Shown piece by piece: positions 7,411 through 14,239 of a DNA stretch of 14,239 bases. The notes under the pieces were generated by a model. It did no database searches. It had not been told where the DNA came from and saw nothing but the letters and a program-made list of their open reading frames with translations. Origin of the DNA: Campylobacteraceae bacterium (lineage in GTDB: Bacteria; Campylobacterota; Campylobacteria; Campylobacterales; Campylobacteraceae); the NCBI GenBank assembly GCA_031259875.1, contig JAIRKW010000056.1, positions 1 to 14,239 on the forward strand. Reading direction: 5' to 3'. The position numbers were made by a program, and so were the translations under genes. Each line of letters starts with the position of its first letter. Position 1 is the stretch's first letter.

Positions 7411-9468
7411 ATGAAAAGAAGTGTTTGTGCCATTTCTATTGCATTGAGTTGCGGGGGGGGGTCGCTATTAACTGCTTCTGATAACGGTACCGCGGAATTA
7501 GAGGCGATAAAAGTTATCAGCGCGACAGGTTATGAGCAAAACATAGCCGATGCGCCGGCAAGTATGTTTGTCATCACAAAAGAGGAGTTGGAGAACAAAT
7601 CTTTTAATGATTTGACCGATATTTTAAAAAATGTTCCGGGTATCTCTATAGAGGGCGGAAGCGTTTTTAAGGATATATCTATTCGAGGTATGGGCAGCTC
7701 TTATACGCTCTACCTTATCGACGGAAAACCGATGTCCGGCAATGAGGCTCATAGTCCCAATGCTATGGCCGGTGGTGTTGCTACGAATTCACTGCCTCCT
7801 GTGTCCATGATAGAACGCATTGAAGTTGTGCGAGGTCCTATGTCGTCACTGTATGGCTCTGAAGCAATGGGTGGCGTTATCAATATCATCACTAAAAAAA
7901 CTCCGCAAGAGTGGAGCGGTAGTTTCAAAGGCGAATATACAAAATCCATCAATGACATTACTGAAGACGGTTATCAAGGCAGTATCAATATCGCAGGTCC
8001 CATTATAAAAGACATATTGTCTTTGCAGACTTACGGTTCTGTTTTACAGCAGGACGAGAGCTATTGTCCTAATGCCAATATAAATGGCACAGAGTGCGGT
8101 GATAAGAGCACTTCGCCTGCTCCCGAATTTAAAGTCAGAAAATTCGGAACAAAGCTGATTTTATCTATCAATGATGAAAACAGTTTGTGGGCAAATTATG
8201 ACTACTCCAAACAGATAAAAAAGGAGACGGAAGGTATATCGTATGCAGCGACAGCTCCTGACCCGAACAATCCCGGCAGAACAACAGGCGGCTCTAACCG
8301 CGTAAACGGTTTGGCTGTTAGACAGGGTGTATCGGCAGGGCATGATTTGAAGTTGGAGGATTTTATCTTAAATACTTACATTCAAGATACTTCTTTGAAA
8401 AATCCAACAAGAGGTAATGGTATAGATTATTATGTCCTGACGGCAAATACGCAAGGCACTTATTTTTTTGAAAGTAACGCTTTGACGGCAGGTATTCAAT
8501 ACAAAAACGAAAAACTTGACGACCGCGCTACAAATGCGATGCCGGGTAATCCGCCGGTTACTATGAAAAGATACTCCTATGCGCTTTTTGCAGAGGATGA
8601 GTGGAGTATATTGGACGATTTGGCATTAACGGGCGGACTTAGATGGAATGAAGACGAAAATTTCGGGACACATATCAATCCACGCCTTTATGTTGTCTAC
8701 AGCGGTCTTGGTGATTTTACATTTAAAGGCGGCGTAGCCAGCGGTTATAAAGCGCCGACATTAAGGCAGGCGGCTGATGATTTTGGCGGCGTCTCCGGTG
8801 GTAATCAGCCAGATAATACTGTTATGATGATGGGAAATCCCGACGTAAAGCCTGAGACAAGCATAAGTTATGAACTCTCTGCGGCATATACCAATAAAGA
8901 CGCAGGAGTTGACGCCAGCTTAACAGCTTATCATACTGATTTTAAAGACAAAATCACAACTGTGACGATTTGCAGTATTCCAAGTCCAGCACCTATGAGC
9001 TGCAACTATCAAGGAACTATGTATCGCAGCATTAGGACATATGAGAATGTGGACAAAGCTATCATAGAGGGACTTGAGCTTACGCTTAACTATGATATTT
9101 CGTCAAATCTCGCAGTTGGTTATACGTATACACATACAAAAACAGAGCAAAAAAGTGGAGCAAATGCTGGAGCTCCTTTAAATAATATCCCCAAGCATAT
9201 GCTAAATGCAAATGTTGATTATAGACCTACAAGTAAATTTGGTTTATGGGGACAATATAATTATAAGAGCAAATACCCTGAAACCAGTGAGTCTGTTAAA
9301 AATAAAGGGTATTATTTTATTGATGTGGGAGCCGTATATAAACTCAAAGAGGACTTGAAAGTTACAGCAGGCATCTATAATATATTTGACAAAGAGATAA
9401 CATATGATACTCATGAAAAATTTATAGAGGGCAGACGGGTTTCTTTGGGCTTCAATGCGGATTTTTAA
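7411..9468 (+). CDS. TonB-dependent siderophore receptor (CirA/FepA/CfrA-like) with G9 tract
   Basis: Outer-membrane receptor, probably for a catecholate ferric siderophore. ATG 7411 is the start: GGGAG (7400-7404) precedes it and the frame opens with a signal peptide (about 1-22, MKRSVCAISIAL...). Codons upstream in the same frame have neither. The protein is 685 aa. A TonB-box-like EAIKVISA lies at 31-38. The plug runs from about 45 to 163, with SIRGMGSSYTLYLIDGKPM, IERIEVVRGPMSSLYG and GGVINIITK. The barrel runs from about 165 and ends ...LGFNADF with a terminal Phe. Two cysteine pairs in predicted extracellular loops (CPNANINGTEC and CSIPSPAPMSC) suit the disulfide-capped loops of CirA/FepA relatives. 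A run of nine G at 7453-7461 encodes Gly15-Gly17 in the signal peptide; a change of one base would stop translation within about ten codons. Two Fur-like boxes lie upstream and a divergent PepSY gene beside it. Confidence 0.92.
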   Translation: MKRSVCAISIALSCGGGSLLTASDNGTAELEAIKVISATGYEQNIADAPASMFVITKEELENKSFNDLTDILKNVPGISIEGGSVFKDISIRGMGSSYTLYLIDGKPMSGNEAHSPNAMAGGVATNSLPPVSMIERIEVVRGPMSSLYGSEAMGGVINIITKKTPQEWSGSFKGEYTKSINDITEDGYQGSINIAGPIIKDILSLQTYGSVLQQDESYCPNANINGTECGDKSTSPAPEFKVRKFGTKLILSINDENSLWANYDYSKQIKKETEGISYAATAPDPNNPGRTTGGSNRVNGLAVRQGVSAGHDLKLEDFILNTYIQDTSLKNPTRGNGIDYYVLTANTQGTYFFESNALTAGIQYKNEKLDDRATNAMPGNPPVTMKRYSYALFAEDEWSILDDLALTGGLRWNEDENFGTHINPRLYVVYSGLGDFTFKGGVASGYKAPTLRQAADDFGGVSGGNQPDNTVMMMGNPDVKPETSISYELSAAYTNKDAGVDASLTAYHTDFKDKITTVTICSIPSPAPMSCNYQGTMYRSIRTYENVDKAIIEGLELTLNYDISSNLAVGYTYTHTKTEQKSGANAGAPLNNIPKHMLNANVDYRPTSKFGLWGQYNYKSKYPETSESVKNKGYYFIDVGAVYKLKEDLKVTAGIYNIFDKEITYDTHEKFIEGRRVSLGFNADF
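7453..7461 (+). repeat. G9 homopolymer tract in the receptor signal peptide (candidate contingency locus)
   Basis: Nine consecutive G residues encode three glycines just after the hydrophobic part of the signal peptide. As written the frame is open (ON). G10 would meet TGA at 7479-7481, and G8 would meet TAA at 7469-7471. In Campylobacter, poly-G tracts of about this length change by slipped-strand mispairing and switch surface genes on and off. Confidence 0.75.
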
Positions 9469-9480
9469 TGATTTGAATGC

Positions 9481-9508
9481 TGTGCGCAAATTTGATAATT
9501 TGCGCACA
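9481..9508. terminator. Perfect 12-bp hairpin after the TonB receptor
   Basis: TGTGCGCAAATT (9481-9492) pairs exactly with AATTTGCGCACA (9497-9508) across a TGAT loop, 12 bases after the receptor's stop. The position suggests the 3' end of the receptor transcript. There is no T-tract on either side, so it may act as an RNA-stabilising or Rho-linked structure or a protein-binding palindrome rather than a standard intrinsic terminator. Confidence 0.55.
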
Positions 9509-9844
9509 GACGAGTCGTAGATTTTAAACTTTATATGTTATTTGAGTAAGTTTAATGTTGTAGGTTATTTTTATTTATCTTTGCATAAAATGCGGTTTTT
9601 GGAAAAATTAGCCGTATTTTTGGTCTTGATGGTGTAGAGATAATTGGCGGTTGTGTGATGACAAAATATCTTATTTGTAGCTATTTTTGTTTATTGCGCT
9701 AAATTTATATTGCTCCTTAGTTGCTGACAAGAAGACTTTTGCTTTCTTGTCGGCTTTCTATTTTATTTATATACTCAGGCAATGACATAGGCTTCATCAA
9801 CAATTCTGCTCTTTTTGTGTTTCTGTAAGTCATATTAATCTTTT

Positions 9845-9876
9845 ATTGCGAGCTAATGCGATAGCGTGCCAATCCC
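9845..9876 (+). repeat. Short dispersed repeat, copy 1
   Basis: Begins ATTGCGAGCTAATGCG and ends GCCAATCCC, the same end pattern as the copies further right. It is one of the better-preserved copies, with the GCGAG box intact. Confidence 0.5.
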
Positions 9877-10001
9877 CATTCAATAATATAAATTTCAAAA
9901 CTGTGAGCTTATTGCAAACAAAGTAATTTATTTTTTTGCAATTACGAAAAAATAGTTTGTCTTTCAAGCTTACTGCATGTTTGTCATCAAAGGATATGAG
10001 T

Positions 10002-10023
10002 ATTGCAAGCAAAGCCAGCAATC
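10002..10023 (+). repeat. Short dispersed repeat, copy 2 (shortened)
   Basis: ATTGCAAGCAAAG followed by CCAGCAATC. Both ends of the element are kept, but the middle is about ten bases shorter than in other copies. Confidence 0.4.
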
Positions 10024-10127
10024 AGGCAATACAAAACATTCAATATTTTAAGTTTTTAATTTAAAACCGCAAGTTTTTTGTTTTTTCGAATAAAACTAAA
10101 ATAGTTTCGTTTCTAGCAACTCTACAT

Positions 10128-10150
10128 ATTGCCGCATTTCTTGCAATGAC
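10128..10150 (-). repeat. Short dispersed repeat, copy 3 (inverted, shortened)
   Basis: Read on the - strand it is GTCATTGCAAGAAATGCGG followed by CAAT, so the element is inserted in the opposite direction to most other copies. The GTCATTGCAAGAA start is identical to the start of the copy at 10448. Confidence 0.5.
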
Positions 10151-10286
10151 TAAAAAAGGAGAGGTGATTGTGCTTTATGTTGTTAACGCTCTTTGCAGCG
10201 ACAGAATGAAATTATTATTTCAATCCTGTGCACTATACCAACAAAAGCTTTTCAATAATATTGGAATATAAAAGAAAATGCAGTTC

Positions 10287-10321
10287 GTTATTGCAATGAA
10301 GTTAGATAAAACTGGGCAATC
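10287..10321 (+). repeat. Short dispersed repeat, copy 4
   Basis: Starts GTTATTGCAATGAAG and ends GGGCAATC. The ends agree with the family but the central part is heavily diverged. Confidence 0.4.
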
Positions 10322-10333
10322 TATTTCTCTTTG

Positions 10334-10359
10334 CCATTGCAAGTATTGTGCGGCAATTT
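10334..10359 (+). repeat. Short dispersed repeat, copy 5 (shortened)
   Basis: CCATTGCAAGTATTGTG followed by CGGCAATTT. It begins only 12 bases after copy 4 ends and has the same start and GGCAAT end. Confidence 0.45.
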
Positions 10360-10447
10360 GAAAAAATATTCAGAATAGGATGAATTGTCTCATTTTGATT
10401 TACAACAACAAAAAACTTGTAAAAAGAAAAGAGTGTTTCATTTTTTT

Positions 10448-10480
10448 GTCATTGCAAGAAGCATAGCAGCATAGCAATCC
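10448..10480 (+). repeat. Short dispersed repeat, copy 6
   Basis: Starts GTCATTGCAAGAAGCATAGC and ends ATAGCAATCC, with a GCATAGCA sub-repeat in the middle. The ends ATTGC and GCAAT are inverted repeats, so the element can fold into a hairpin. Confidence 0.6.
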
Positions 10481-10528
10481 AAAAAAACTTCAGACTTATT
10501 GCTCTGTGTTTGCAATTTTGTTAGTTCT

Positions 10529-10564
10529 GTTATTGCGAGGAGCGTAAAGCGCAGCGCAGCAATT
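10529..10564 (+). repeat. Short dispersed repeat, copy 7 (best preserved)
   Basis: Starts GTTATTGCGAGGAGCGTAAA and ends GCGCAGCAATTT. It has the complete ATTGCGAGGAGCG head, and inverted ends ATTGC/GCAAT plus an internal GCG/CGC-rich part that can form a stem. Confidence 0.6.
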
Positions 10565-10619
10565 TAATATAGGCGTAAACCTTTCATTTTTTTAGACCTA
10601 AGTCAAAAATACTTCATTC

Positions 10620-10657
10620 TGTCGTTTTAGGGAGTGCGAAGCACAATGTGACAATCT
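10620..10657 (+). repeat. Short dispersed repeat, copy 8
   Basis: TGTCGTTTTAGGGAGTGCGA then AGCACAATGTGACAATCT. The head has lost ATTGCG, but the middle (GGAGTGCGAAGCAC, a small GTGC-GAA-GCAC hairpin) and the GTGACAATCT tail fit the family. Confidence 0.5.
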
Positions 10658-10713
10658 ATCTTTTTTTGTTATTGCAAACTGATAGCTCAAAACATAACAT
10701 CATCTCTGCTTCT

Positions 10714-10747
10714 TCATTGTGAGTCTATGAAATCGGTGTGGCAATCC
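10714..10747 (+). repeat. Short dispersed repeat, copy 9
   Basis: TCATTGTGAGTCTATGAAAT then CGGTGTGGCAATCC. It has the best preserved GTGTGGCAATCC tail; the head has one change (ATTGTGAG for ATTGCGAG). Confidence 0.5.
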
Positions 10748-10912
10748 ATAAAAATTTTCAAAAAATTCTATTTTATCATTTTGAAAACAAAAACTTATGA
10801 TTTTGATTTGGAATTGAAAGTATAGTTACACTTTTATTGCAAGGTCATAGAGATTTGACGTACTATTTTACTGTCAGCTAAACTTGGTAATATGTTTTAT
10901 AATTAAGTGAAA

Positions 10913-11581
10913 TTATTTAAATAAAATACTTCCAAGCCGTACGATGTTTGCGCCGCATTTTATTGCAAGTTCAAAGTCGCCGCTCATTCCCATAGAACAG
11001 TATTTTGCACCGAAGGGCAGGGTAAGTTCGTAAATCTTCCTTGTGACTTCAAAACTCTTTTGTATCGCGCCGATATCATCGGTGTGCGCTCCTATACTCA
11101 TAACGCCTTTTAGTTTGAGATGTTGACAAGTGTGTATAATCTCTTCATAAACTTCCATTGCATTTTCAGGCTCAACACCTGCTTTTGTTGCCTCTTTTGC
11201 GCTGTTTATCTGCAAAAGCGCATCAAGCGTTTGACCCAGCGTTTTTAAGCGTTTGTTTATCTCTAAGGCCAATTTTAAATTATCGCACGAATGTATAAGG
11301 GCAGGACGCAAGGCTATAAGCTGATTTATCTTATTTGTCTGAAGACGTCCTATAAAGTGCCACTCTATGGGCAATACAGATAACTCTTCTCGTTTTTCTT
11401 TTAAGGATTGCACTCTATTTTCGCCAAATGCTGTACAGCCTGCTTTGTAAAGTTCGGTAACTTCGGCGGAAGTTACCGTTTTGCTGACGGCTATGAGTTT
11501 TATATCTTCTTTGAGGCCGGAGTTTTGTTTGGCATTTTCTATACGTTGCATTATGTGAAGCAGTCTTGAGCAATAATCCAT
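10913..11581 (-). CDS. yggS: YggS/PROSC-family PLP homeostasis protein
   Basis: A cytoplasmic single-domain protein with the alanine-racemase N-terminal-type TIM barrel. It binds pyridoxal phosphate and keeps vitamin B6 and amino-acid pools balanced; it is not a racemase. The PLP lysine is K34 in LIAVSKTVT. Other hallmarks are FGENRVQSL, WHFIGRLQTNK and the C-terminal phosphate-binding signature YCSMGMSGDFELAIKCGAN followed by VRLGSILF. The length of 222 aa is typical. Its ATG directly follows the rseP stop (TAA then ATG, no gap), so it is the last gene of the operon. No clear intrinsic terminator follows its own stop. Confidence 0.95.
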   Translation of the reverse strand: MDYCSRLLHIMQRIENAKQNSGLKEDIKLIAVSKTVTSAEVTELYKAGCTAFGENRVQSLKEKREELSVLPIEWHFIGRLQTNKINQLIALRPALIHSCDNLKLALEINKRLKTLGQTLDALLQINSAKEATKAGVEPENAMEVYEEIIHTCQHLKLKGVMSIGAHTDDIGAIQKSFEVTRKIYELTLPFGAKYCSMGMSGDFELAIKCGANIVRLGSILFK

Positions 11582-12640
11582 TTAGTTTCCGGTCAGCAGT
11601 CTTGTTATGTCGTTGTAAATAGTAAAAAATATGAGTGAGAGTAAAAATATCCAGCCTGCTATCGTCATATAATAAAAAACTTTCTCATTCGGCGTGCGTC
11701 TGAATATCATCTCATAAAGGTTAAACATGATATGTCCGCCGTCAAGTGCCGGGATTGGCAGGAGATTTAGTATGCCAAGATTGACCGAAATGACAGCTAC
11801 AATCATCAAAAACGCCGCAAGTCCTGTTTTCGCAGCAGTAGAACCGATATCAACTATAGCAATAATGCCGCCAAGCTGTTTTGGTGAAACATCGCCAAAT
11901 ATCAGTTTTTCAAGACTTTTAACCGTAAGTGTTGAGGCGAACACAAACTCATCCCAAGCATATTTAATGCCATTTAAGCCTCTGTAGTATCCATCAAGTC
12001 TTGCTTCTGAGGGGCTTATGCCTGCGAGTTTTACTTTTATATCCTCTTGAAATATATTTTTTTCATCGATTATTGTCGGAGTGAGTTTGAAACTTAAAAG
12101 TTCATTATTTCTTAAAATTGTTAAGTTTAATTCGCCTGAATTTTTATTGATAACTTCTCTAATATCCTGCCAGATGTTTATCTCTGCGCCGTTAATGGTC
12201 TTTATCGTATCGTTTATTTGAAGTCCTGCTTCATAAGCTGCCGAATTTTCCGAAAAACCGCCGATTTGCGGGGCTAATGGCGAGATAAGCATAGCAATCC
12301 AAATATAAATAAGAAATGCTAATATGAAATTTGCAAAAGGACCTGCAAAAAGTATGATTACTCTTTCCCATGGAGCTTTTGTATTGTAACTGTCAAAATC
12401 GCTGCTTCTCTCATTTGGGTCTAAGTCATTTTGTCCTTTCATCTGCACATACCCGCCAAGCGGAATAGCGCTTAGACAATACTCTGTGCCGCCCCAAACT
12501 TTTTTAAAAAGCTTCCTCCCGAATCCTATACTGAAAACTTCGACTTTTACTTTAAATATGCGTGCGGCTGTAAAATGTCCGAATTCATGAAAAAATATCA
12601 AAAATGATAATGCTATGATGGCATAGATGATTCCGCTCAT
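11582..12640 (-). CDS. rseP: RseP-type site-2 protease (intramembrane zinc metalloprotease)
   Basis: An inner-membrane protease that cuts membrane-embedded substrates such as anti-sigma factors or leftover signal peptides. The zinc site HEFGH is at residues 18-22 in the first helix. The second catalytic motif, LLPIPALDGGH with L299-D300-G301, lies in the third core helix, with D300 as the third zinc ligand. One PDZ domain sits at about 125-185 (SAAYEAGLQINDTIKTING), where E. coli RseP has two; the single-PDZ form of about 350 aa is common in this phylum. C-terminal helix at about 322-341. It overlaps pgsA by four bases (ATGA) and abuts yggS. No RseA/sigma-E partner is visible, so its substrate here is unknown. 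Confidence 0.95.
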   Translation of the reverse strand: MSGIIYAIIALSFLIFFHEFGHFTAARIFKVKVEVFSIGFGRKLFKKVWGGTEYCLSAIPLGGYVQMKGQNDLDPNERSSDFDSYNTKAPWERVIILFAGPFANFILAFLIYIWIAMLISPLAPQIGGFSENSAAYEAGLQINDTIKTINGAEINIWQDIREVINKNSGELNLTILRNNELLSFKLTPTIIDEKNIFQEDIKVKLAGISPSEARLDGYYRGLNGIKYAWDEFVFASTLTVKSLEKLIFGDVSPKQLGGIIAIVDIGSTAAKTGLAAFLMIVAVISVNLGILNLLPIPALDGGHIMFNLYEMIFRRTPNEKVFYYMTIAGWIFLLSLIFFTIYNDITRLLTGN

Positions 12641-13185
12641 TTTTTAATACTTTTTGTGTAATTAAGTGTGTATATAAAACCAGAATACAACGTCAGCGCA
12701 AGAGCTATCCAAAGAAGCATATCGCCGAGCGGACGCCAATCCATTATCAAAAATCCTATCGCAATCAATTGAAATACGGTTTTGACTTTACCAGACATTG
12801 AGGCGGCTATCTCTTTGCCTTCGGATGCTGCTGCTACACGAAGACCAGTTATAAAAAATTCACGCAGCAGTATAAGGTAGATAATCCACGCATTAGCGCG
12901 TCCAAGCAACATAAGTCCTAGAAATGCCGCTAAAGTAAGCATTTTATCTGCCAATGGGTCAAGTATGCTGCCAAGAGTTGTTTTTTGATTCCATGCTCTG
13001 GCGATATAACCGTCAAAAAAATCCGTAACTGCCGCAAGTACAAATAAAAAAGCAGTTAAAAAATTTATCCATGAACCGTGAATTCCATCAAATAACGTAT
13101 TGTTTCTGTCTATTAAGAGCCAAAACATTACGGGTGCTATTAGTATTCTTAGAAATGCAAGAATATTTGGGAGGTTTAGACTCAT
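12637..13185 (-). CDS. pgsA: CDP-diacylglycerol-glycerol-3-phosphate 3-phosphatidyltransferase
   Basis: Makes phosphatidylglycerophosphate, the committed step to phosphatidylglycerol and cardiolipin, at the inner membrane. The CDP-alcohol phosphotransferase motif is complete: D55, D58, G59, A62, R63, G72, D76 and D80 (read from TDFFDGYIARAW through LGSILDPLAD). The start NLPNILAFLRILIAPVM is typical of PgsA, and the 182 aa length with multiple hydrophobic helices agrees. The ATG overlaps the upstream reductase gene by four bases and its end overlaps rseP by four, so it is translationally coupled at both sides. PssA-type synthases are longer and lack this N-terminal motif. Confidence 0.94.
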   Translation of the reverse strand: MSLNLPNILAFLRILIAPVMFWLLIDRNNTLFDGIHGSWINFLTAFLFVLAAVTDFFDGYIARAWNQKTTLGSILDPLADKMLTLAAFLGLMLLGRANAWIIYLILLREFFITGLRVAAASEGKEIAASMSGKVKTVFQLIAIGFLIMDWRPLGDMLLWIALALTLYSGFIYTLNYTKSIKK

Positions 13186-13949
13186 TTAAAAGTCGTTCCT
13201 CCATCTATGATAAATGTATGTCCTGTTACCCATGAAGCTTTGTCGGAACATAAGAACAGACATGCTCCGGCCATATCTTTAGGTTGTCCCATGCGTCCCA
13301 GAGGCGAGCGTTTTGCTGTTTCGTCGCGCACCTCTTCGTAATTTACAAAAGCTTTTAAAGCGTCCGTATCTATAGGTCCGCCGCTTACTGCATTTACTCT
13401 GATATCTTTTTCGCCAAGTTCCGTTGCCGCATAGCGTACCATAGCTTCGACCGCAGCTTTACAAGTGCCATGTCCTGCGTAATTATCTATGTATGTAAGA
13501 TTGCCGGTAGAAGAAATAGAGATGATACTGCCGCCACCCGTTTTTTCCATTCTTTTGGCAGCTTCCTGTGCACCGACAACAAAAGCATTTACGGTAGCTG
13601 TGAAGATATTATTAATCCCTTTTGGTTTTAATTTCATAAATTTTGTGTATCCGCCCGCAACAGCGCGTCCGGAAATTATCGCGCTTGAGATAAAAAAGTC
13701 TATTTTGTCGAAATCATTATCTATCTTTAAAAATAATTCTTTATATTTTTCTGGCTCTAAAATATTAAACGGATAAGCTCTTGCTTTGATATTGTATTTG
13801 GTTTCAAGCTCAGCTACCTGCGCTTTAGCCAATTCTTCGTTTGAATTGTATGTAAACGCTATGTTTACGCCTTCGGCAGCAAATTCATCAACAATAGCTT
13901 TGCCTATGCCTCTTGTGCCGCCGCTTATGACTAATGTTTTTCCTCTCAT
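13182..13949 (-). CDS. fabL: FabL-type enoyl-ACP reductase (SDR family)
   Basis: A cytoplasmic short-chain dehydrogenase/reductase of 255 aa, probably the last-step reductase of the fatty-acid elongation cycle (trans-2-enoyl-ACP to acyl-ACP, NADPH). Rossmann glycine motif GGTRGIG at residues 10-16. The active site is Y157-x6-K164 (NYAGHGTCKAA), the spacing of enoyl-ACP reductases rather than the Y-x3-K of ordinary SDRs. NAVSGGPIDTDALKAF after strand 6 and the GRMGQPKDM loop closely resemble Bacillus FabL from memory, and Helicobacter is reported to use a FabL. The C-terminus TGHTFIIDGGTTF is the usual SDR end. It overlaps dapA and pgsA by four bases each, which places fatty-acid synthesis beside phospholipid synthesis. 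A plain SDR of other specificity is the alternative. Confidence 0.82.
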   Translation of the reverse strand: MRGKTLVISGGTRGIGKAIVDEFAAEGVNIAFTYNSNEELAKAQVAELETKYNIKARAYPFNILEPEKYKELFLKIDNDFDKIDFFISSAIISGRAVAGGYTKFMKLKPKGINNIFTATVNAFVVGAQEAAKRMEKTGGGSIISISSTGNLTYIDNYAGHGTCKAAVEAMVRYAATELGEKDIRVNAVSGGPIDTDALKAFVNYEEVRDETAKRSPLGRMGQPKDMAGACLFLCSDKASWVTGHTFIIDGGTTFK

Positions 13950-14239
13950 TCTAAACCTCTTATAGTGTATTTTTTCATAGTCTGCTCTATAAATTTAAAA
14001 TGTTCATCGTTTGGCGGTACAAGCGGCAGACGATACTCCAAACTATCCAATAATCCCGCGATATACATAGCCGCTTTTATCGGTATAGGATTGCTTTCGC
14101 AAAACAGCGCTTTATTTATTGCATAGAGTTCATCGTTTATCGCCTTTGCGCCAAGGTAGTCTGACTCCAAAGCTTTATGTGTAAGTTCTGATATTTTGTC
14201 CGGAAGCAGATTTGCAGTAACAGATATAACGCCTTTGCC
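13946..14239 (-). CDS. dapA: 4-hydroxy-tetrahydrodipicolinate synthase, C-terminal part (cut by window edge)
   Basis: Condenses pyruvate with aspartate semialdehyde in the lysine/diaminopimelate pathway that feeds peptidoglycan. Only the last 97 residues are in the window; the frame is open through the right edge and the start lies beyond it. GKGVISVTANLLP at the edge is the family's conserved stretch after the catalytic lysine, which is outside the window. ALFCESNPIPIKAAMYIAGL and YRLPLVPP are typical C-terminal DapA sequence. The stop overlaps the reductase start by four bases (ATGA), so this is the upstream gene of the operon as far as can be seen. The Met codon at 14168-14170 is internal, not a start. 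Confidence 0.92.
   Translation of the reverse strand, partial: GKGVISVTANLLPDKISELTHKALESDYLGAKAINDELYAINKALFCESNPIPIKAAMYIAGLLDSLEYRLPLVPPNDEHFKFIEQTMKKYTIRGLE

Larger units (their letters stand above)
9509..10912. other. 1.4-kb gene-free, AT-rich region with decayed repeats
   Basis: This stretch separates the convergent receptor gene and the dapA-yggS operon. No open frame here has a credible ribosome site, codon pattern or recognisable domain. The longest (63 codons, - strand, 9830-10021) is partly made of repeat sequence and is probably chance. It holds a GACAAGAA/TTCTTGTC hairpin at 9726-9751, a 38-codon open frame of unknown value on the - strand at 9717-9833, and about nine diverged copies of a short element from 9845 onward. 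The look is of neutral, decaying DNA that has collected repeats. Confidence 0.7.

Noticed and set aside
9726..9751. Intrinsic terminator from the GACAAGAA/TTCTTGTC hairpin
   Set aside because: The stem is AT-rich with a 10-base loop and the following T-run is interrupted; no gene ends just before it on either strand.
9830..10021. 63-codon open frame on the - strand
   Set aside because: Part of it is translated dispersed repeat (copies 1 and 2) and the rest has low-complexity AT-rich codons; no domain or ribosome site.
9845..10860. CRISPR array
   Set aside because: The repeats differ strongly from each other, occur in both directions and have irregular spacing; no cas gene is nearby.
10898..10903. 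TATAAT promoter on the + strand near the end of yggS
   Set aside because: It would only read antisense into yggS and the operon; a single six-base match in AT-rich DNA is not enough.

Overview
The window looks like chromosomal DNA from a Campylobacterota (epsilonproteobacterial) organism. It is AT-rich and densely packed with genes that overlap by 1-4 bases. Several proteins have the form usual in that group: a short biotin synthase of about 278 aa, a FabL-type reductase with a Tyr-x6-Lys site next to dapA, and a G9 homopolymer tract of the kind that switches genes in Campylobacter. Genus and species cannot be named from the sequence alone.

Left block, + strand (80-5641): a BtuB-like TonB-dependent receptor is translationally coupled to a small six-helix membrane protein that resembles half of an MFS carrier. 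A Bcr/CflA-type MFS exporter follows, then a CorA-type divalent-cation transporter that overlaps the biotin synthase gene bioB by one base. Weak promoter matches lie before the receptor and before corA.

Middle (5642-9508): a gene-free stretch ends in a strong hairpin plus T-tract. With a TATAAT box about 90 bases upstream of the hairpin, it forms a candidate small RNA of about 120 nt. Next is a divergent pair: a PepSY-TM inner-membrane protein (- strand) and a CirA/FepA/CfrA-like TonB-dependent receptor (+ strand). The shared upstream region holds two Fur-box-like sequences, so this is probably a ferric-siderophore uptake and iron-release module. The receptor's signal-peptide region contains a run of nine G. 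One base more or less would bring a stop codon within a few codons, so this is a strong candidate for phase variation.

Right part (9509-14239): about 1.4 kb without a convincing gene, carrying around nine diverged copies of a 22-38 bp element with ATTGC...GCAAT ends. Then comes a tight - strand operon of core envelope genes, in transcription order dapA (cut by the window edge), fabL-like enoyl-ACP reductase, pgsA, rseP and yggS. It links lysine/peptidoglycan precursor, fatty-acid and phospholipid synthesis with site-2 protease signalling and PLP homeostasis.

The most notable items are the G9 switch in the siderophore-type receptor, the candidate sRNA, the decayed repeat cluster, and the receptor-coupled half-MFS protein of unknown function.
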